DNA of 64,000 nt, taken from NCBI RefSeq assembly GCF_010389155.1, contig NC_057761.1, positions 18,106,501 through 18,170,500 on the forward strand, read 5' to 3'. Positions 31,582 to 42,025 of this stretch are shown piece by piece. Each line of letters opens with the position of its first letter. Position 1 is the first letter of the stretch. The notes under the pieces were generated by a model. The model had not been told where the DNA came from, searched no databases, and worked only from the letters and a program-made list of their open reading frames with translations. This DNA comes from Erigeron canadensis (lineage: Eukaryota; Streptophyta; Magnoliopsida; Asterales; Asteraceae). A program made the position numbers and the translations under genes.

Positions 31582-33433
31582 TTACTTCTTCAATCTCCCC
31601 CTCAACACCAGCAGGGGATTTTTAGTATCTATTTTTGTCTCCCCCTCAGCACTAGCAAGGGGAGCATATACATTCTCCTCGCTGACAGCCACTATTGCCA
31701 GTTCATCGTTTTGTGTTTCAGTGTCATCTTCGTTTGCTACCTTGTCAGCAGAAGCTTCATAAATATCACTCACCGCTTTGTTAACAGCTTCGCTGACAAG
31801 TTCCATCATAGCAGTGTCATCTTCGTTTGCTACCTTGTCAGCAGAAGCTTCATAAATATCGCTCACCCCTTTGTTAACAGCTTCGTTGACAAGTTCCATC
31901 ATAGTAGCATCAACTTTCTCCCCTTTGGAGGTTGTATCATTAATAACAACCTCCACGGTAGCAGTAGGTGCTGCTTGCTGTTCAATAAGCTTGGAGAGCA
32001 GTAACTTAATTTCCCCAACGTCCTTCTCCAGACCCTGTTGGCGCTTACAATCTTCCTGAGTGAATGAAGCTTGAGGAGGAGGAAGTCTGGCCAATTGTGT
32101 TTCCAAGGCATTTACTGCCTTAGTGTTGCTTTCAACTTGAGATATCAGGGAGGAGACAAGATCAGCAAGTTTCTTCACTTCAGCAACAACGTTGTTGCTG
32201 TTGGTGGTTGCTTTCTTTGCTGAAAAGCTGGTGGAATTAGTAAGTTTAAGCATAGAGTGGATGTTGCCCTTAATGGCCTGCTGATCCTTCCTTAAGAAGT
32301 TCATGGAAAGGCGAGTCTTTTCTAGATCAGCAGCTAAAGAGACATATTTGGTTCTGATTGTCTCTATGCTTGCACTGTTTTCAGTTTGTTTGGTGTACCA
32401 GCTTTCCAAAGTTGTTACCAGTCTCTCAGCGTGTTGATCATTCAATAGTAGAGCAAGCTCAGTAGACTGGGTGAGATCATTCAAATTTCTTTCCATCCTT
32501 GCCAACCTGTCCGTAGAGTGAGCAGAGTGAGAGATGCCCAAACTCTTTGCTGATTGAGGTTCAATGGATGGCCTGGCAAAGGATGGACAGCCAGGAACAC
32601 TAGAGAAGGAAGAGGGCATGCTGAGAGATTGCATTGTGTTCACTGGCTGCATAGGTGGAGTCAGAGGTCTTACTGAGAGAGTGACCACTTCAATTTCTCC
32701 AGTTTCAGTTATGGCTGCTGAGGAGTCATCAGCAGTGTTTGCATTTAATTCATCAGCTTCCGCCTCAATATATTCAGCACTCGCTACTGCATTTTTATCA
32801 CTAGCAGTAGCCTCTTCCTCAGCATCACCCTCCATATCACTTGCATCCATTTCCTCAGCCTGGTTGGAGGAATCCAGCTAGAATTCAGCTGCCATAAAGT
32901 CTCCCAACTCCAAATCACTCTCCTCATCATCAGCATCAACTTCAGTACCAACATTTTCCACCAAGTTTTCTAGAGCGATAACTTCAGCACCCTCAACCAA
33001 ATTTCCTTCACCACCACCTACAACATCCTCAGCACTCTCAAATTCAACACCCATCCTTTCCACCACTGAAAAAATTTAGAGGGGTAAGGGAACCGGGTGC
33101 CTCAGCATTAGTGTGTTGTGTCACTAATGCATCATCGGCCGTAGAATGTGTTGTCTCTAGCATCACATGTGATCTGGCTGCTGACAGCAACTCAGAGGGT
33201 TGAGAAGAAGAAGAGGGAAGTGTTTGAGGGGTTGACTCAACTCTAATGGGTTGGGGTGGCCCTTGATCTTCACCAACCTCGCCTACAGAAGATTGAGGTG
33301 GCTGCTTGCGGTTACCCTTTTTCTCGTCAGCAGCCTTTTTTGAGACTGCTAATGGACTGGCTGGGTCTCTATTGTCCTTGGGCAGTGAGGACTTCCTAAC
33401 CTTAGAAGTTTGGCCCTTTGGTACTCGCTGCTG
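31582..33433 (-). pseudogene. Extra ORF of element C, central acidic and coiled-coil part
   Basis: The frame is open from about 33066 to 31582 except for a TAG near 32878. A frameshift at the A-run near 33068 separates it from the N-terminal part. It encodes a highly acidic segment, then a long heptad-rich region (LARMERNLNDLTQSTELALLL; VVAEVKKLADLVSSLISQVE; LEKDVGEIKLLLSKLIEQQ), typical of a coiled-coil oligomerisation rod. Two 31-residue repeats (MMELV...ANEDDT) lie near the end and come from a 93-bp duplication. Low complexity and absence of membrane segments fit a soluble nuclear or cytosolic protein. Confidence 0.6.
31721..31906. repeat. 93-bp direct duplication inside the extra ORF of C
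   Basis: Units 31721-31813 and 31814-31906 are almost identical. The period is a multiple of three, so the frame is kept and a 31-residue segment is repeated. Confidence 0.9.
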
Positions 33434-34486
33434 CTATTTTGGGACAGCAGCAGGAGGTGAAGTGGAAGAAGAAGTGGTTTTCTTGGTCTTTTTGGGAGCT
33501 TTGGAGGTTGCTAGGGGGATTACCAGCATACCAGCTCCAGCAGGGTTCGGTTTATATATATCAAGGTAAGTAGAGTCTAGTACCTGCTTCATTGCTGGAG
33601 TGAGCACAACATACTTGGAATCAAATTGCTCAGGGTTGCAAGCAGGAATTTTATATACAGAGCTCGCAACCCTTGGAAAGAGGAGAAAGTGAGCACCTTC
33701 AGGAAGATATTCTCCCTTGAGCTCATGCTTGAATATCAGTGAGAGAAATCTGGCAAATGGCACTGAGCTCGACCTGTTCCTTATTGTGACTTTTCCCTTC
33801 AGGTCTTCAAAAATGACACTGGCAAAGTCCATGTTTCGACCATTTGCCAGTGCATAAATAATCTGCATTTGAGCAACAGTGGCTTGATCAAATGAGCCAC
33901 TGTTTCCTCCAAGGCACTGAATGACATGAGTGAACAGCAACCTCCATACTCCAGGCAGGAACTTCTTTTGGGGGTTGCTGTGGACAGGTGTGGGTGGAAC
34001 AGTATTTGTTCCGTACCCAATGGTCAGCAGCCATTCCTTCCATACACTTGTTTCCACCAGCCCAACAAATGATCGTTCTTCAGTTTGGTTGGGAAGACGA
34101 AGAACTTGTCTTAGTAGATCCACTGAGATAGATATGGTACGTGTCCCCTTCATGACCGTACCAATAATGGTGATACTTGCAACATTGTAATCACATGTCC
34201 ACCAAAACTCCCTTAGGAGGTGGACAGCTATTTCCTTGGGATCACTATAAATTGCCTTTCTAGCTGGGCATCCCATTATGAAGTCGAGCATGGAAAAGTA
34301 TCCCTTGATATTAGACGGGATTTCTGTAGATCCAATATAATTATTGGCCTTGATGACCAGTTTAGATGCTTGGAAAGACACTTGATTAGAAGGACAAATG
34401 CCTTCATTATCATATACTTTGGAAGTGAGATAGGAGAGATTTTCAGAGAGTTGTTGTTCAGGAACGTTTTTAGATAGGGAAACCAT
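33434..34486 (-). CDS. Extra ORF of element C, N-terminal globular domain (350 codons, ends at a TAG)
   Basis: ATG 34486 starts MVSLSKNVPEQQ. The domain of about 300 residues contains LLREFWWTCDYN, ITIIGTVMKGTRTISISVDLLRQVLRLP, WRLLFTHVIQCLGGNSGSFDQ, an IYALANGRNMDFASVIFEDL segment and FLLFPRVASSVY. The same motifs in the same order are seen in A (3413-5818) and partly in B. A basic tail (KAPKKTKKTT) precedes the TAG at 33434; the frame continues beyond it for about 120 codons, so the stop may be a recent change. No signal peptide or membrane helix is visible. Position, behind pol, is that of Sirevirus env-like genes, but the content suggests a soluble, possibly nuclear, protein. Confidence 0.68.
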   Translation of the reverse strand: MVSLSKNVPEQQLSENLSYLTSKVYDNEGICPSNQVSFQASKLVIKANNYIGSTEIPSNIKGYFSMLDFIMGCPARKAIYSDPKEIAVHLLREFWWTCDYNVASITIIGTVMKGTRTISISVDLLRQVLRLPNQTEERSFVGLVETSVWKEWLLTIGYGTNTVPPTPVHSNPQKKFLPGVWRLLFTHVIQCLGGNSGSFDQATVAQMQIIYALANGRNMDFASVIFEDLKGKVTIRNRSSSVPFARFLSLIFKHELKGEYLPEGAHFLLFPRVASSVYKIPACNPEQFDSKYVVLTPAMKQVLDSTYLDIYKPNPAGAGMLVIPLATSKAPKKTKKTTSSSTSPPAAVPK

Positions 34487-34660
34487 TATAGATGAGAGTA
34501 AGGATTAAGAGGATGATATGAATGAGAATTTGAGAAGAATATTTTGAGAGAATAGAAAAGATTTAAGAGAGTTTGAGAGATTTTGAAAGTTTGAGAGAAA
34601 GAAATGAACGTAAAAGATGGAGAAGTGGAAGCGATTTGTATATATATGGCATGGATATGG
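34487..34660 (-). promoter_or_regulatory. Putative internal promoter and leader of the extra ORF of C
   Basis: On the minus strand a TATATATA box at 34639-34647 is followed by about 150 nt of CT-rich leader (repeated CTCTCAAA and TTCTC words) up to ATG 34486. Spacing and composition match the region before the extra ORF of element B. Confidence 0.5.
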
Positions 34661-35048
34661 GCCCTATAACTGCAAAAATTGAGTCGTCACACCTACTCTC
34701 TTTCATACGTGGCATATAAAATATTATTTTATTTAAAGAAAACTGTATATATGTACGTATGTGGGTTGTATGATGTGACCACATGAACCACGATTTCAAC
34801 TGTACTCGAGTACATACGGCGCGTACAGTGTACAAGTTGCCCATTTGGTAGAAAATCGAGGTAACCGTTTGAGATATATATAATAAAATATTAACAAAAA
34901 TACGTAGTGGAATACACTAGGATAATTTGTGGTATCCACTGAAGAGTCACTATTTTGTAAAAAAAATGATTACCAAGTTTTTAGTCAGCAACACAAAGGA
35001 GAGGTGGTCGCTGACTAACTTTATACAATTTTTGGCAAATTGTCAGCC
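34661..35048. other. Upstream part of the extra ORF promoter region of C
   Basis: AT-rich non-coding DNA. A short palindromic-looking CGTACAGTGTACAAG region lies near 34820. No gene is seen. Confidence 0.4.
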
Positions 35049-35441
35049 ATCAACGGATTTTAGATGTCTTTACCAGCAGCCGTTTCCAGCTGGATTAGAT
35101 AGGGACTTTCAACACCCTATTACTTTTATTATGCTTTTTCCCTAAGCATCAGGGATCAACGGATTTTAGATGTCTTTACCAGCAACCGTTTGCTGCTGGA
35201 CTAGATAGGGACTTTCAGCACCCTATTACTTTTGTTATGCTTTTTCCTAAAGCATCAGGGATCAACAGATTTTAGATGTCTTTACCAGCAGCCGTTTGCT
35301 GTTGGACTAGATAGGGACTTTCAGCACCCTATTACTTTTGTTATGCTTTTTCCCAAAGCATCAGGGATCAACGGATTTTATTTGTCTTTACCAGCAGCCG
35401 TTTGCTGTTGGACTAGATAGGGACTTTCAGCACCCTATTAC
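35049..35441. repeat. 106-bp tandem repeat, about 3.7 units, between pol and extra ORF of C
   Basis: Units start (ATCAAC) at 35049, 35155, 35261 and 35367. Each contains TAGATAGGG-ACTTTCAGCA-CCCTAT, able to form a six-pair hairpin, and a CCAGCAGCCG or CCAGCAACCG segment. The period is not a multiple of three, so ORFs running through it are accidental. Confidence 0.92.
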
Positions 35442-35527
35442 TTTTATGTTCAGCGAGTAAGACACACTTGAACCCGCTGAGGTAATCTTGACAAGGGTCA
35501 AGTGTTAACTTATAGGAGATATGTAAG

Positions 35528-38009
35528 CTAAGAAGCAAAGTCACCATTCAGCATTCCCAACCTGCTGATTAGATCCTTGAATCTTTTTTCATCTAAAGGT
35601 TTAGTGAAAATGTCAGCAAGTTGATCGTCTGTGGGGATGAAGTAGATTTCAACATTCCCCTTCATGACATGGTCACGAATGAAGTGATACCTAATGTCTA
35701 TGTGTTTTGTTTTGGAATGCTGAACAGGATTATATGTAATGGCTATAGCACTTGTATTGTCACACATGATGGGGATCTTAGAGAAATCTAAGTCATAGTC
35801 AGCGAGTTGATTTTTCATCCAGAGGACTTGAGCGCAACAACTCGCTGCTGATACATACTCTGCTTCAGCAGTGGAGATGGAAACTGTATGTTGTTTCTTA
35901 CTAGACCAACTAGTCAGCCTTCCCCCCAACAGTTGACATCCACTACTGGTACTTTTCCTATCTAACATGCACCCAGCATAGTCAGAGTCAGAGTATGCAA
36001 CTAAGTCAAAGTTTGAATCTTTGGGATACCAAAGACCTAAGGAGGAAGTCCCTTTGAGGTATTTGAAGATTCGCTTAACAGCGAGTAAGTGAGACTCCCT
36101 AGGTGACGTATGATATCTTGCACAAAGACAAGTAGCAAACATAATATCAGGACGACTCGCTGTGAGATACATCAGCGAGCCAATCATCCCACGATAGTGA
36201 GTGGGGTTCACATGCTTTCCATCTGGGTCAGCATGGAGATTATTTGGAGGAGACATAGGAGTGGGTTTAGGAGTGATATTTATTACATCAAACTTAGCCA
36301 GCATGTCCCTAATGTAATTTTCTTGGTTTATAAAATTCCATCAGAGAGTTGACGAATTTGTAAAGCAAGGAAGAAGGTTAGTTCACCCATCATACTCATT
36401 TCAAAGTGAGATGACATCAGTGAGCTAAACTTTTTGCAAAGTTTCTTCCTGGAGGATCCAAAGATAATGTCATCTACATAAATTCGGACATACAATATAG
36501 GACATGAACACCTTTTCTATAAATAAAAAGGGTGCTATCAATGGATCCTCGCTGAAACTCATTAGAGAGAAGGAACTCAGAGAAAGTGTCATACCAAGCT
36601 CCGGGAGCTTGCTTAAGACCATATAAAACCTTATAAAGACGATAAACATGGTGTGGCTTGGCTGGATCTTCAAAACCAGGTGGCTGCTCCACATAAACTT
36701 CTTCTTCGAGTTTTCCATTTAGGAAGGCACTCTTTACATCCATTTGATATACTGTGAAGTTTCGATAAGCAACATGTGCCAAGAATAAGCGTATAGCTTT
36801 TAGTCGGGCCACTCGAGCAAAGGTTTCGTCATAGTCAACACCTTCTTCTTGAAGGTAACCTTGTGCAACCAGCCTAGCCTTGTTACGTATAACAACACCA
36901 TCTTCGTCCATTTTATTCTTATAAACCCATTTTGTACCAATGGGCTCTTTACCAGGAGGAAGAGGTACCAAAAACCAGACATGTTGCCTTTGAAATTGGG
37001 TAAGTTCCATTTGCATGGCAACAACCCATGAAGGGTCAACAATTGCCTCTCCAATATTTTTAGGTGTGATCATTGACAAGAAATTAACATAGAGACATGA
37101 ATTTCTGGTCGCGAATCGAGTCATAATACCCTGCTGAAGATCACCAATTACTTGATGGACAGGATGACTCGATGTCCATTTAAGTGCAGGAACACTTGAT
37201 GAACCAAGTATAGGGGCAGCGGAAGACTGGGGAATAGGTTCAGCAGGAGAACTATAAGAAGGGAGATCAATAGTTAGAGTTGGTTCAATAGGACTTTGAT
37301 CAGAGGAGCCATTTGACTGAGTAGAGTCATCATTGATGATGGGGTCATCAGCAGACTCCATGTCTTCAGTATTAGCTGAAGCATCACGAAAATCTTCATC
37401 AGCAGAGTCATCAACTTGCAAATCACCAGCCAGTGATCTAGGTTTGGATGATGTGGCATGGATTGATCTTAAAATGGGCTCAACTGGCTCAATCGTGTAG
37501 ATGTGAGCAGCAACTTGCTCAAGTTCAGGTTCCACTAAACTGTCCTCAGTGAGTAGTTGATTATCAAAAGGCAGCGAGCAAGAAGCATCAACAAATGAGT
37601 CAACAGCCTCCATAGGAGGATCAGTGAGCTCATTGAATATTTCTTCAGTGATGGGAGATTGGATATCTTTAAGAGCAGTAGAGCTCTCATCAAAAGTGAC
37701 ATGAATAGATTCATCCACCTTTTGAAGACGAGTATTAAATACTCTGAAAGCTTTGCTGATGGCAGAATATCCAACAAAGTAACCATCATCAGCTTTAGGA
37801 TCAAATTTTCCAAGATGATACTTATTATTAAGAATAAAGACGCAGCAACCAAATACATGAAAGTATTTGATTTGAGGTTTCTTGCCTCTCAAAGTTTTGT
37901 AGGTTGTCTTGTCATGTCTTTTGACAATGAGACAGGGATTTTGAGTGTGGCAGGCAGTGCTGACAGCCTCTGCCCAAAACCTGCTGGGCAGGGAGGACTC
38001 GCTGAGCAT
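35528..38009 (-). pseudogene. pol: Element C pol, 3' half: reverse transcriptase and RNase H
   Basis: The frame from about 38060 to 36474 carries the end of integrase ([25 protein letters not shown]), an acidic linker, and reverse transcriptase motifs [58 protein letters not shown] and [12 protein letters not shown] frameshift near 36480-36530 follows, and the catalytic YVDDIIFG (about 36460-36480) is in the other frame. RNase H (36304-35528) is intact: VAYSDSDYAGC, STAEAEYVSAASCCAQ, CDNTSAIAI, KHIDIRYHFIRDHV, LADIFTKPLD. It ends with TAG 35528-35530. Apart from the frameshift this half is close to functional form. Confidence 0.93.
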
Positions 38010-38060
38010 TGTTCGTGCTACCTCAATAAGAGTTATGTTTCTCCTTTCAGCAACACCATT

Positions 38061-39660
38061 TTACTCAGGGGATCTAGTTGAAGAGAAATTTTGTAAGATC
38101 CCTTGATCAGCACAAAAGGATTCAAGAATGTGGTTTCTAAACTCAGTTCCATGATCGTTTCTGAGTTCTTTAACCCTTATGCTGTTGAGATTTTCCATTT
38201 TCTTGATGAATTTAATGATCTCATCAACAACATCACTCTTGGAATGAAGAAAGATGGTCCAAGTATATCGTGAATATTCATCCACAATAACTAAAGTGTA
38301 TCTGCTACCCTTTAGACTTTGGACATTCACTGAACCAAAAAGGTCCATGTGAAGAAGATGAAAACAACCCTTGACAGAGTCGGCTTGTTTTGTTTTGAAA
38401 GTAGCCTTATGGCTTTTACCTTTTTCACAAGCACCACAGAGTCTATCTTTGTCAAAAAAGAGAGAAGGAAGGCCACGAACAAGGTTCTTTTTGGCCAGTG
38501 AGTTAATGGTTTTGAAGTTCACATGCGACATATGCTTGTGCCATAACCAATTTAATTCAGATGCTGACTTTGCAAATAAACAAGTCTCACTATCAGTTTT
38601 GATAGGAGTGAAGTCTAAAAGATATACATCTCTTTTTCTTGGTGCTACCAAGACGACTTCCTTGTTTATATTTACAACAGTGCCTTGATGTTTATCAAGA
38701 ATCACTTTGTAGTCAGCATCACAAAGTTGACTAATGCTAATGAGATTATGTTTTAATCCATTTACATAGGCAACTTTGGAAAATTTGACAAGACCATTAG
38801 AAAGAAGACCATACCCTTCAGTTTGTCCAATGGAGTTACCACCGAACACTATAGTAGGACCAGGTGCCTCTGTATAGTTATCCAGCAGGGACTTAGAGCC
38901 GGTCATGTGTTTTGAACAGCCGCTGTCCAAATACCACACTCCTTTTCCCAGCGAGCCCTTTTTGACAGTGACATTTACCCATTGACTAGAGGAGACTTGA
39001 TCCTTGGTCAGTGCATCACCATCAGAGAGTGCCATCAGGCACATGGTGTCAACATAATCTTCATCATCTGACTCATCCGAGTCAGCCCAATCATGCTCTT
39101 CATTGACCAATCCTTTTGTTGGTGTTTTGGCTTCCTCAGTTTCAGCCATCTTAGCCTTCAGCTGATAGTATTTGTTCCTGTACTCATCAGCAGACTTGGA
39201 AGAGTTAGATTTGGGAGCTGCTGGAGTGGGGATAGAGACCCGGCACTCTTTTTGGTAATGGCCTTTTCTGCCACACCTCCAACATTCTTTCGGTGATTTA
39301 TCAACAGGATGCTTGTAAGGAGCAACCGATTTACGGTTGTTCCATTTTCTGGAATATTTCTTTCCAGCAAGAAGAGCAAAGCTCATTAAGTCACTAAACA
39401 TCTCTTGTTTTTCATCAGCATCAAGCTCATCAACAAGAGTTTGAATAGGACTGGGAAGATTAGAAGCGCTGGCACCATCATTGCGATCGATGGGCTCAAC
39501 AGAGATAAGAGCGATACGATCAGACATTTGAAGGGAAGACATGCTGATTGAGGAAGAGGAGCCAGCATGTCTCCTGGCATCGGTAGAGGCTCGAATGTTT
39601 TGAGCCAAAGCCCTATCTTCAAATTGAAGAGTGCCAAAAAGTTCCTCAAGATCAAAATCC
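38061..39660 (-). pseudogene. gag-pol: Element C gag C-terminus, protease and integrase
   Basis: A continuous frame of over 500 codons carries the zinc knuckle CWRCGRKGHYQKEC (near 39270), a Lys/Ser-rich linker and the protease region WYLDSGCSKHMTG (near 38920). GAG-pre-integrase (LNWLWHKHMSHVNFKTI) follows, and then the integrase core, with D in HLLHMDLFGSVN, D in ELRNDHGTEF and the SPE of SPEQNG. The next codon is TAA at 38061-38063, after which the same frame continues into 38009. That single stop removes the last catalytic Glu and everything downstream from the product. Confidence 0.93.
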
Positions 39661-40277
39661 TGAATTTTCTTTATGGTACGGAGGGTTTGTCTTAAGAGGA
39701 AGAGAATCGATCAATTTGTGGCATACTTCAAAATTATCATGAGTAATGCCAACATTAGTCATATCATTGAGCAACCCTTTAAAGCGAGTATAGGTGCCCT
39801 AAAGACTTTCATCAGAAAGAGAGAAGAAATTTTCATAGGCCCGTTTTAGGTCTATTTTCTTTATTTTAATAAGGTCAGCAGAACCTTCATAGGTGCTGAC
39901 CAGCCTATCCCAAACTTCCTTTGAAGAGGGATACTTGATCACAAGCTTCATGATTTCAGTAGGAAGAGTGACAATAATCATGTTTTTAACCTGGCATCAA
40001 GATTAACCAGTTTTCGCTCTTCATCAGTCCACTGGACCTCTGGTTTTACCAGGTCAGTCACAATCTCAGGAGCATCAGGTGTTGCTCCTGGTGTTCTTTG
40101 AACATACATAGGTATGTATGGACCCTCGGTTAGTATAGTCATTAAGTAGGGTTCCACACCGGCGATGTGAAGAAGCATTCTCTCCTTCCAAGACCCAAAA
40201 TCTTTGGGCTTGAATTTTGGAGGAGTAGACACATAACCAAAGTCACGTGTATTCACAAGGCTAGGTACAGACGACAT
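39661..40277 (-). pseudogene. gag: Element C gag, N-terminal capsid part
   Basis: ATG 40277 (MSSVPSLVNT) opens gag with FKPKDFGSWKERMLLHI, GPYIPMYV and TDEERKLVNLDARLKT, the UBN2/DUF4219-type start also present in elements B and D. Frameshifts near 39980 and stops near 39799 and 39700 break the capsid domain (VWDRLVSTYEGSADLI, RAYENFFSLSDESL). Gag forms the virus-like particle. Confidence 0.88.
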
Positions 40278-40379
40278 GTTCTTGTTTTAAGGAAAAGATT
40301 TTAAGAAGAGAAAAGAACAGAGAATTAATGTAAACACAAGAAGGCAAACAGATCTTGTTCCAATGATTTAGGAACGGTG

Positions 40380-40391
40380 GCTCTGATACCA
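40380..40391 (-). other. Primer-binding site of element C
   Basis: Minus strand TGGTATCAGAGC, 2 bp from the LTR; complementary to initiator tRNA-Met. Confidence 0.92.
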
Positions 40392-40393
40392 CT

Positions 40394-41027
40394 TGACAGT
40401 CCACGAATGCACAACCTATGTTATAATTAAGTTAGACAAGAAAGTAAATAAGAAGATAAACACAAGTTCAAATGTAATAAATCTATGCAAGTATAATCAT
40501 ATGTATCATTGATTAAACGATGAATACATGATCGATATTACAAACTTGACTTACAATAATACAAATGAACAAAGTAATTGCTAAAACTAGACACACTAAA
40601 ATCTTAAACAATTACAAGTGACACACACTTTAGAGGTGACAAACACACTCTTTTATGTTGCGGTTGTGTTGCCTTTTTTAGAGGAGAATTAGGGCAACAC
40701 AACCTTACAATGATAGTGACTTACTAGTGGTCGTCGACGTTCCATTGGCTCAAAGTACTTGCAAGCAAGAGCCTTTGTCTTCTTTACCAAATCGAGTATG
40801 AAAGAGAATCCTTGAATTTGTCCCAACTGTATCTTAGCCATACAAGGCAGATTACAATTGGAAGAACCACCATGTGACTTTTGTCTTCATCTGGTTTGAA
40901 TTCTTCCCGCCATGACAAACATTTGGGCAGCATACAACCCGCTGAAAGAGAGTCACTGGACTCGCTGAAGACACGCTGACGACACACGTCAACGAGCGAG
41001 TCTGGTCAGCGAATCCAAGACATAACA
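40394..41027 (-). repeat. 5' LTR of element C
   Basis: The LTR lies between the PBS and a TGTTATGTC terminus (minus strand) at 41027. Its U3 start (40937-41012) holds four CGCTGA or TCAGCG words. No second copy is present for comparison, so the outer border rests on the TGTTA terminus. Confidence 0.78.
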
Positions 41028-41134
41028 ATGTCTAATGAGTAGTAAATTAAATTAAAACCGTAGCTAAAAAATTGAGATAGCTAATTGAGCAACTTATTCG
41101 GGTTATCAAAATGAATATAAACATGTTTTCTAGA

Positions 41135-42012
41135 TGTTGAAGTGTGATCATGTTAAATATAAACGCATGTCCGAAATAATTTAAGTCTACCGGGTCACAC
41201 GAAATGACACAATAATTCTATGAAATTAATTAATGTATTAAAGTAATATATTAATTAATATGATCACGAAATAATTAATAAACAATTGTTTAAAGTTAAA
41301 TAAACATTTACTAATTAGTTACTTTGAAAAGAGAAAGATTTAAGTGAAATTTAGGAATTAAGAAAACTTTCTAAATATTACTTAAGGGGCCGGTTTTCTT
41401 AGGCTTGGAAAAGCCTTGATTAAACTTGTCCATGAAGTTTTAAACCCTAACATTTATCCTTATATATAGGGGTTAAGGTTTAAGGGTTTTGTATGATATA
41501 TTAGATTTGTAAAATATATCTAAACCTCTTTTTTCTCTCGTGTAATGCCTCGGTCGAAAAAAATAAAACCACAATCTACAAATTATGTTCCATTCGTGGA
41601 ACTTAATTACATCAATTAATTAATGTCACATAGCAAATTAATTAATGTCACATAGCAAATTAATTAATGTCACATAGCATTAATTATAGTCTTGTGTTTT
41701 GGTTCGATGGCAACAAAGTTTAGTTTTCTTCTAGTGATTCGACAGAAGTAAAACAAAGGTTTATAAACAAAGAGTTGTTTAGTTCGTGATCGGGTACTAG
41801 CATACATCTTATGGGTGTCAATTGTGCGATCGTAGAAGAGTTTTACTTTAAACCCTAAATAATAATAATAATCTTATTAATAATATTATTGGAAGCTTTG
41901 CGCAAAGGTACACGTTTCGATTCTCTCTTTGTTAATTAATAGTATTGCATATACGTTTCTTTCCGCTGCGTACTCGTGAATTGTTATATGTTTATGTGAT
42001 CATATTCTAACA
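41135..42012 (+). repeat. 5' LTR of element F
   Basis: 878 bp, TG...CA ends. It contains three tandem copies of a 22-bp unit (41614-41679, ending GTCACATAGCA), only one of which remains in the 3' LTR. The uninterrupted target sites of the MITE (41518-41527) and of the Helitron (between 41592 and 41593) are preserved here. AAACCCTAA words occur near 41443 and 41850. Confidence 0.93.
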
Positions 42013-42013
42013 G

Positions 42014-42025
42014 TGGTATCACGAG
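42014..42025 (+). other. Primer-binding site of element F
   Basis: TGGTATCACGAG one base after the LTR; initiator tRNA-Met type. Confidence 0.88.

Larger units (their letters stand above)
30566..41027 (-). mobile_element. Element C: Sirevirus-like Ty1/copia element, 3' LTR missing
   Basis: Minus-strand order: 5' LTR (40394-41027), PBS, gag, zinc knuckle, protease, integrase, reverse transcriptase, RNase H (ending 35528), a 106-bp tandem array, a TATA box and leader, and a 3.9-kb extra ORF in three pieces (34486-30570). A purine-rich GAAGAAGGGAGAA follows at about 30574-30590, but no matching 3' LTR is found. The pol region has one nonsense codon and one frameshift in its main part, so it is the best preserved copia pol in the window. 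GCTGA/TCAGC words are enriched throughout. Confidence 0.88.

Noticed and set aside
34927..35420. Plus-strand ORFs with repeated DFRCLYQQP segments
   Set aside because: They come from the 106-bp array, whose period is not a multiple of three; the frames are accidental.
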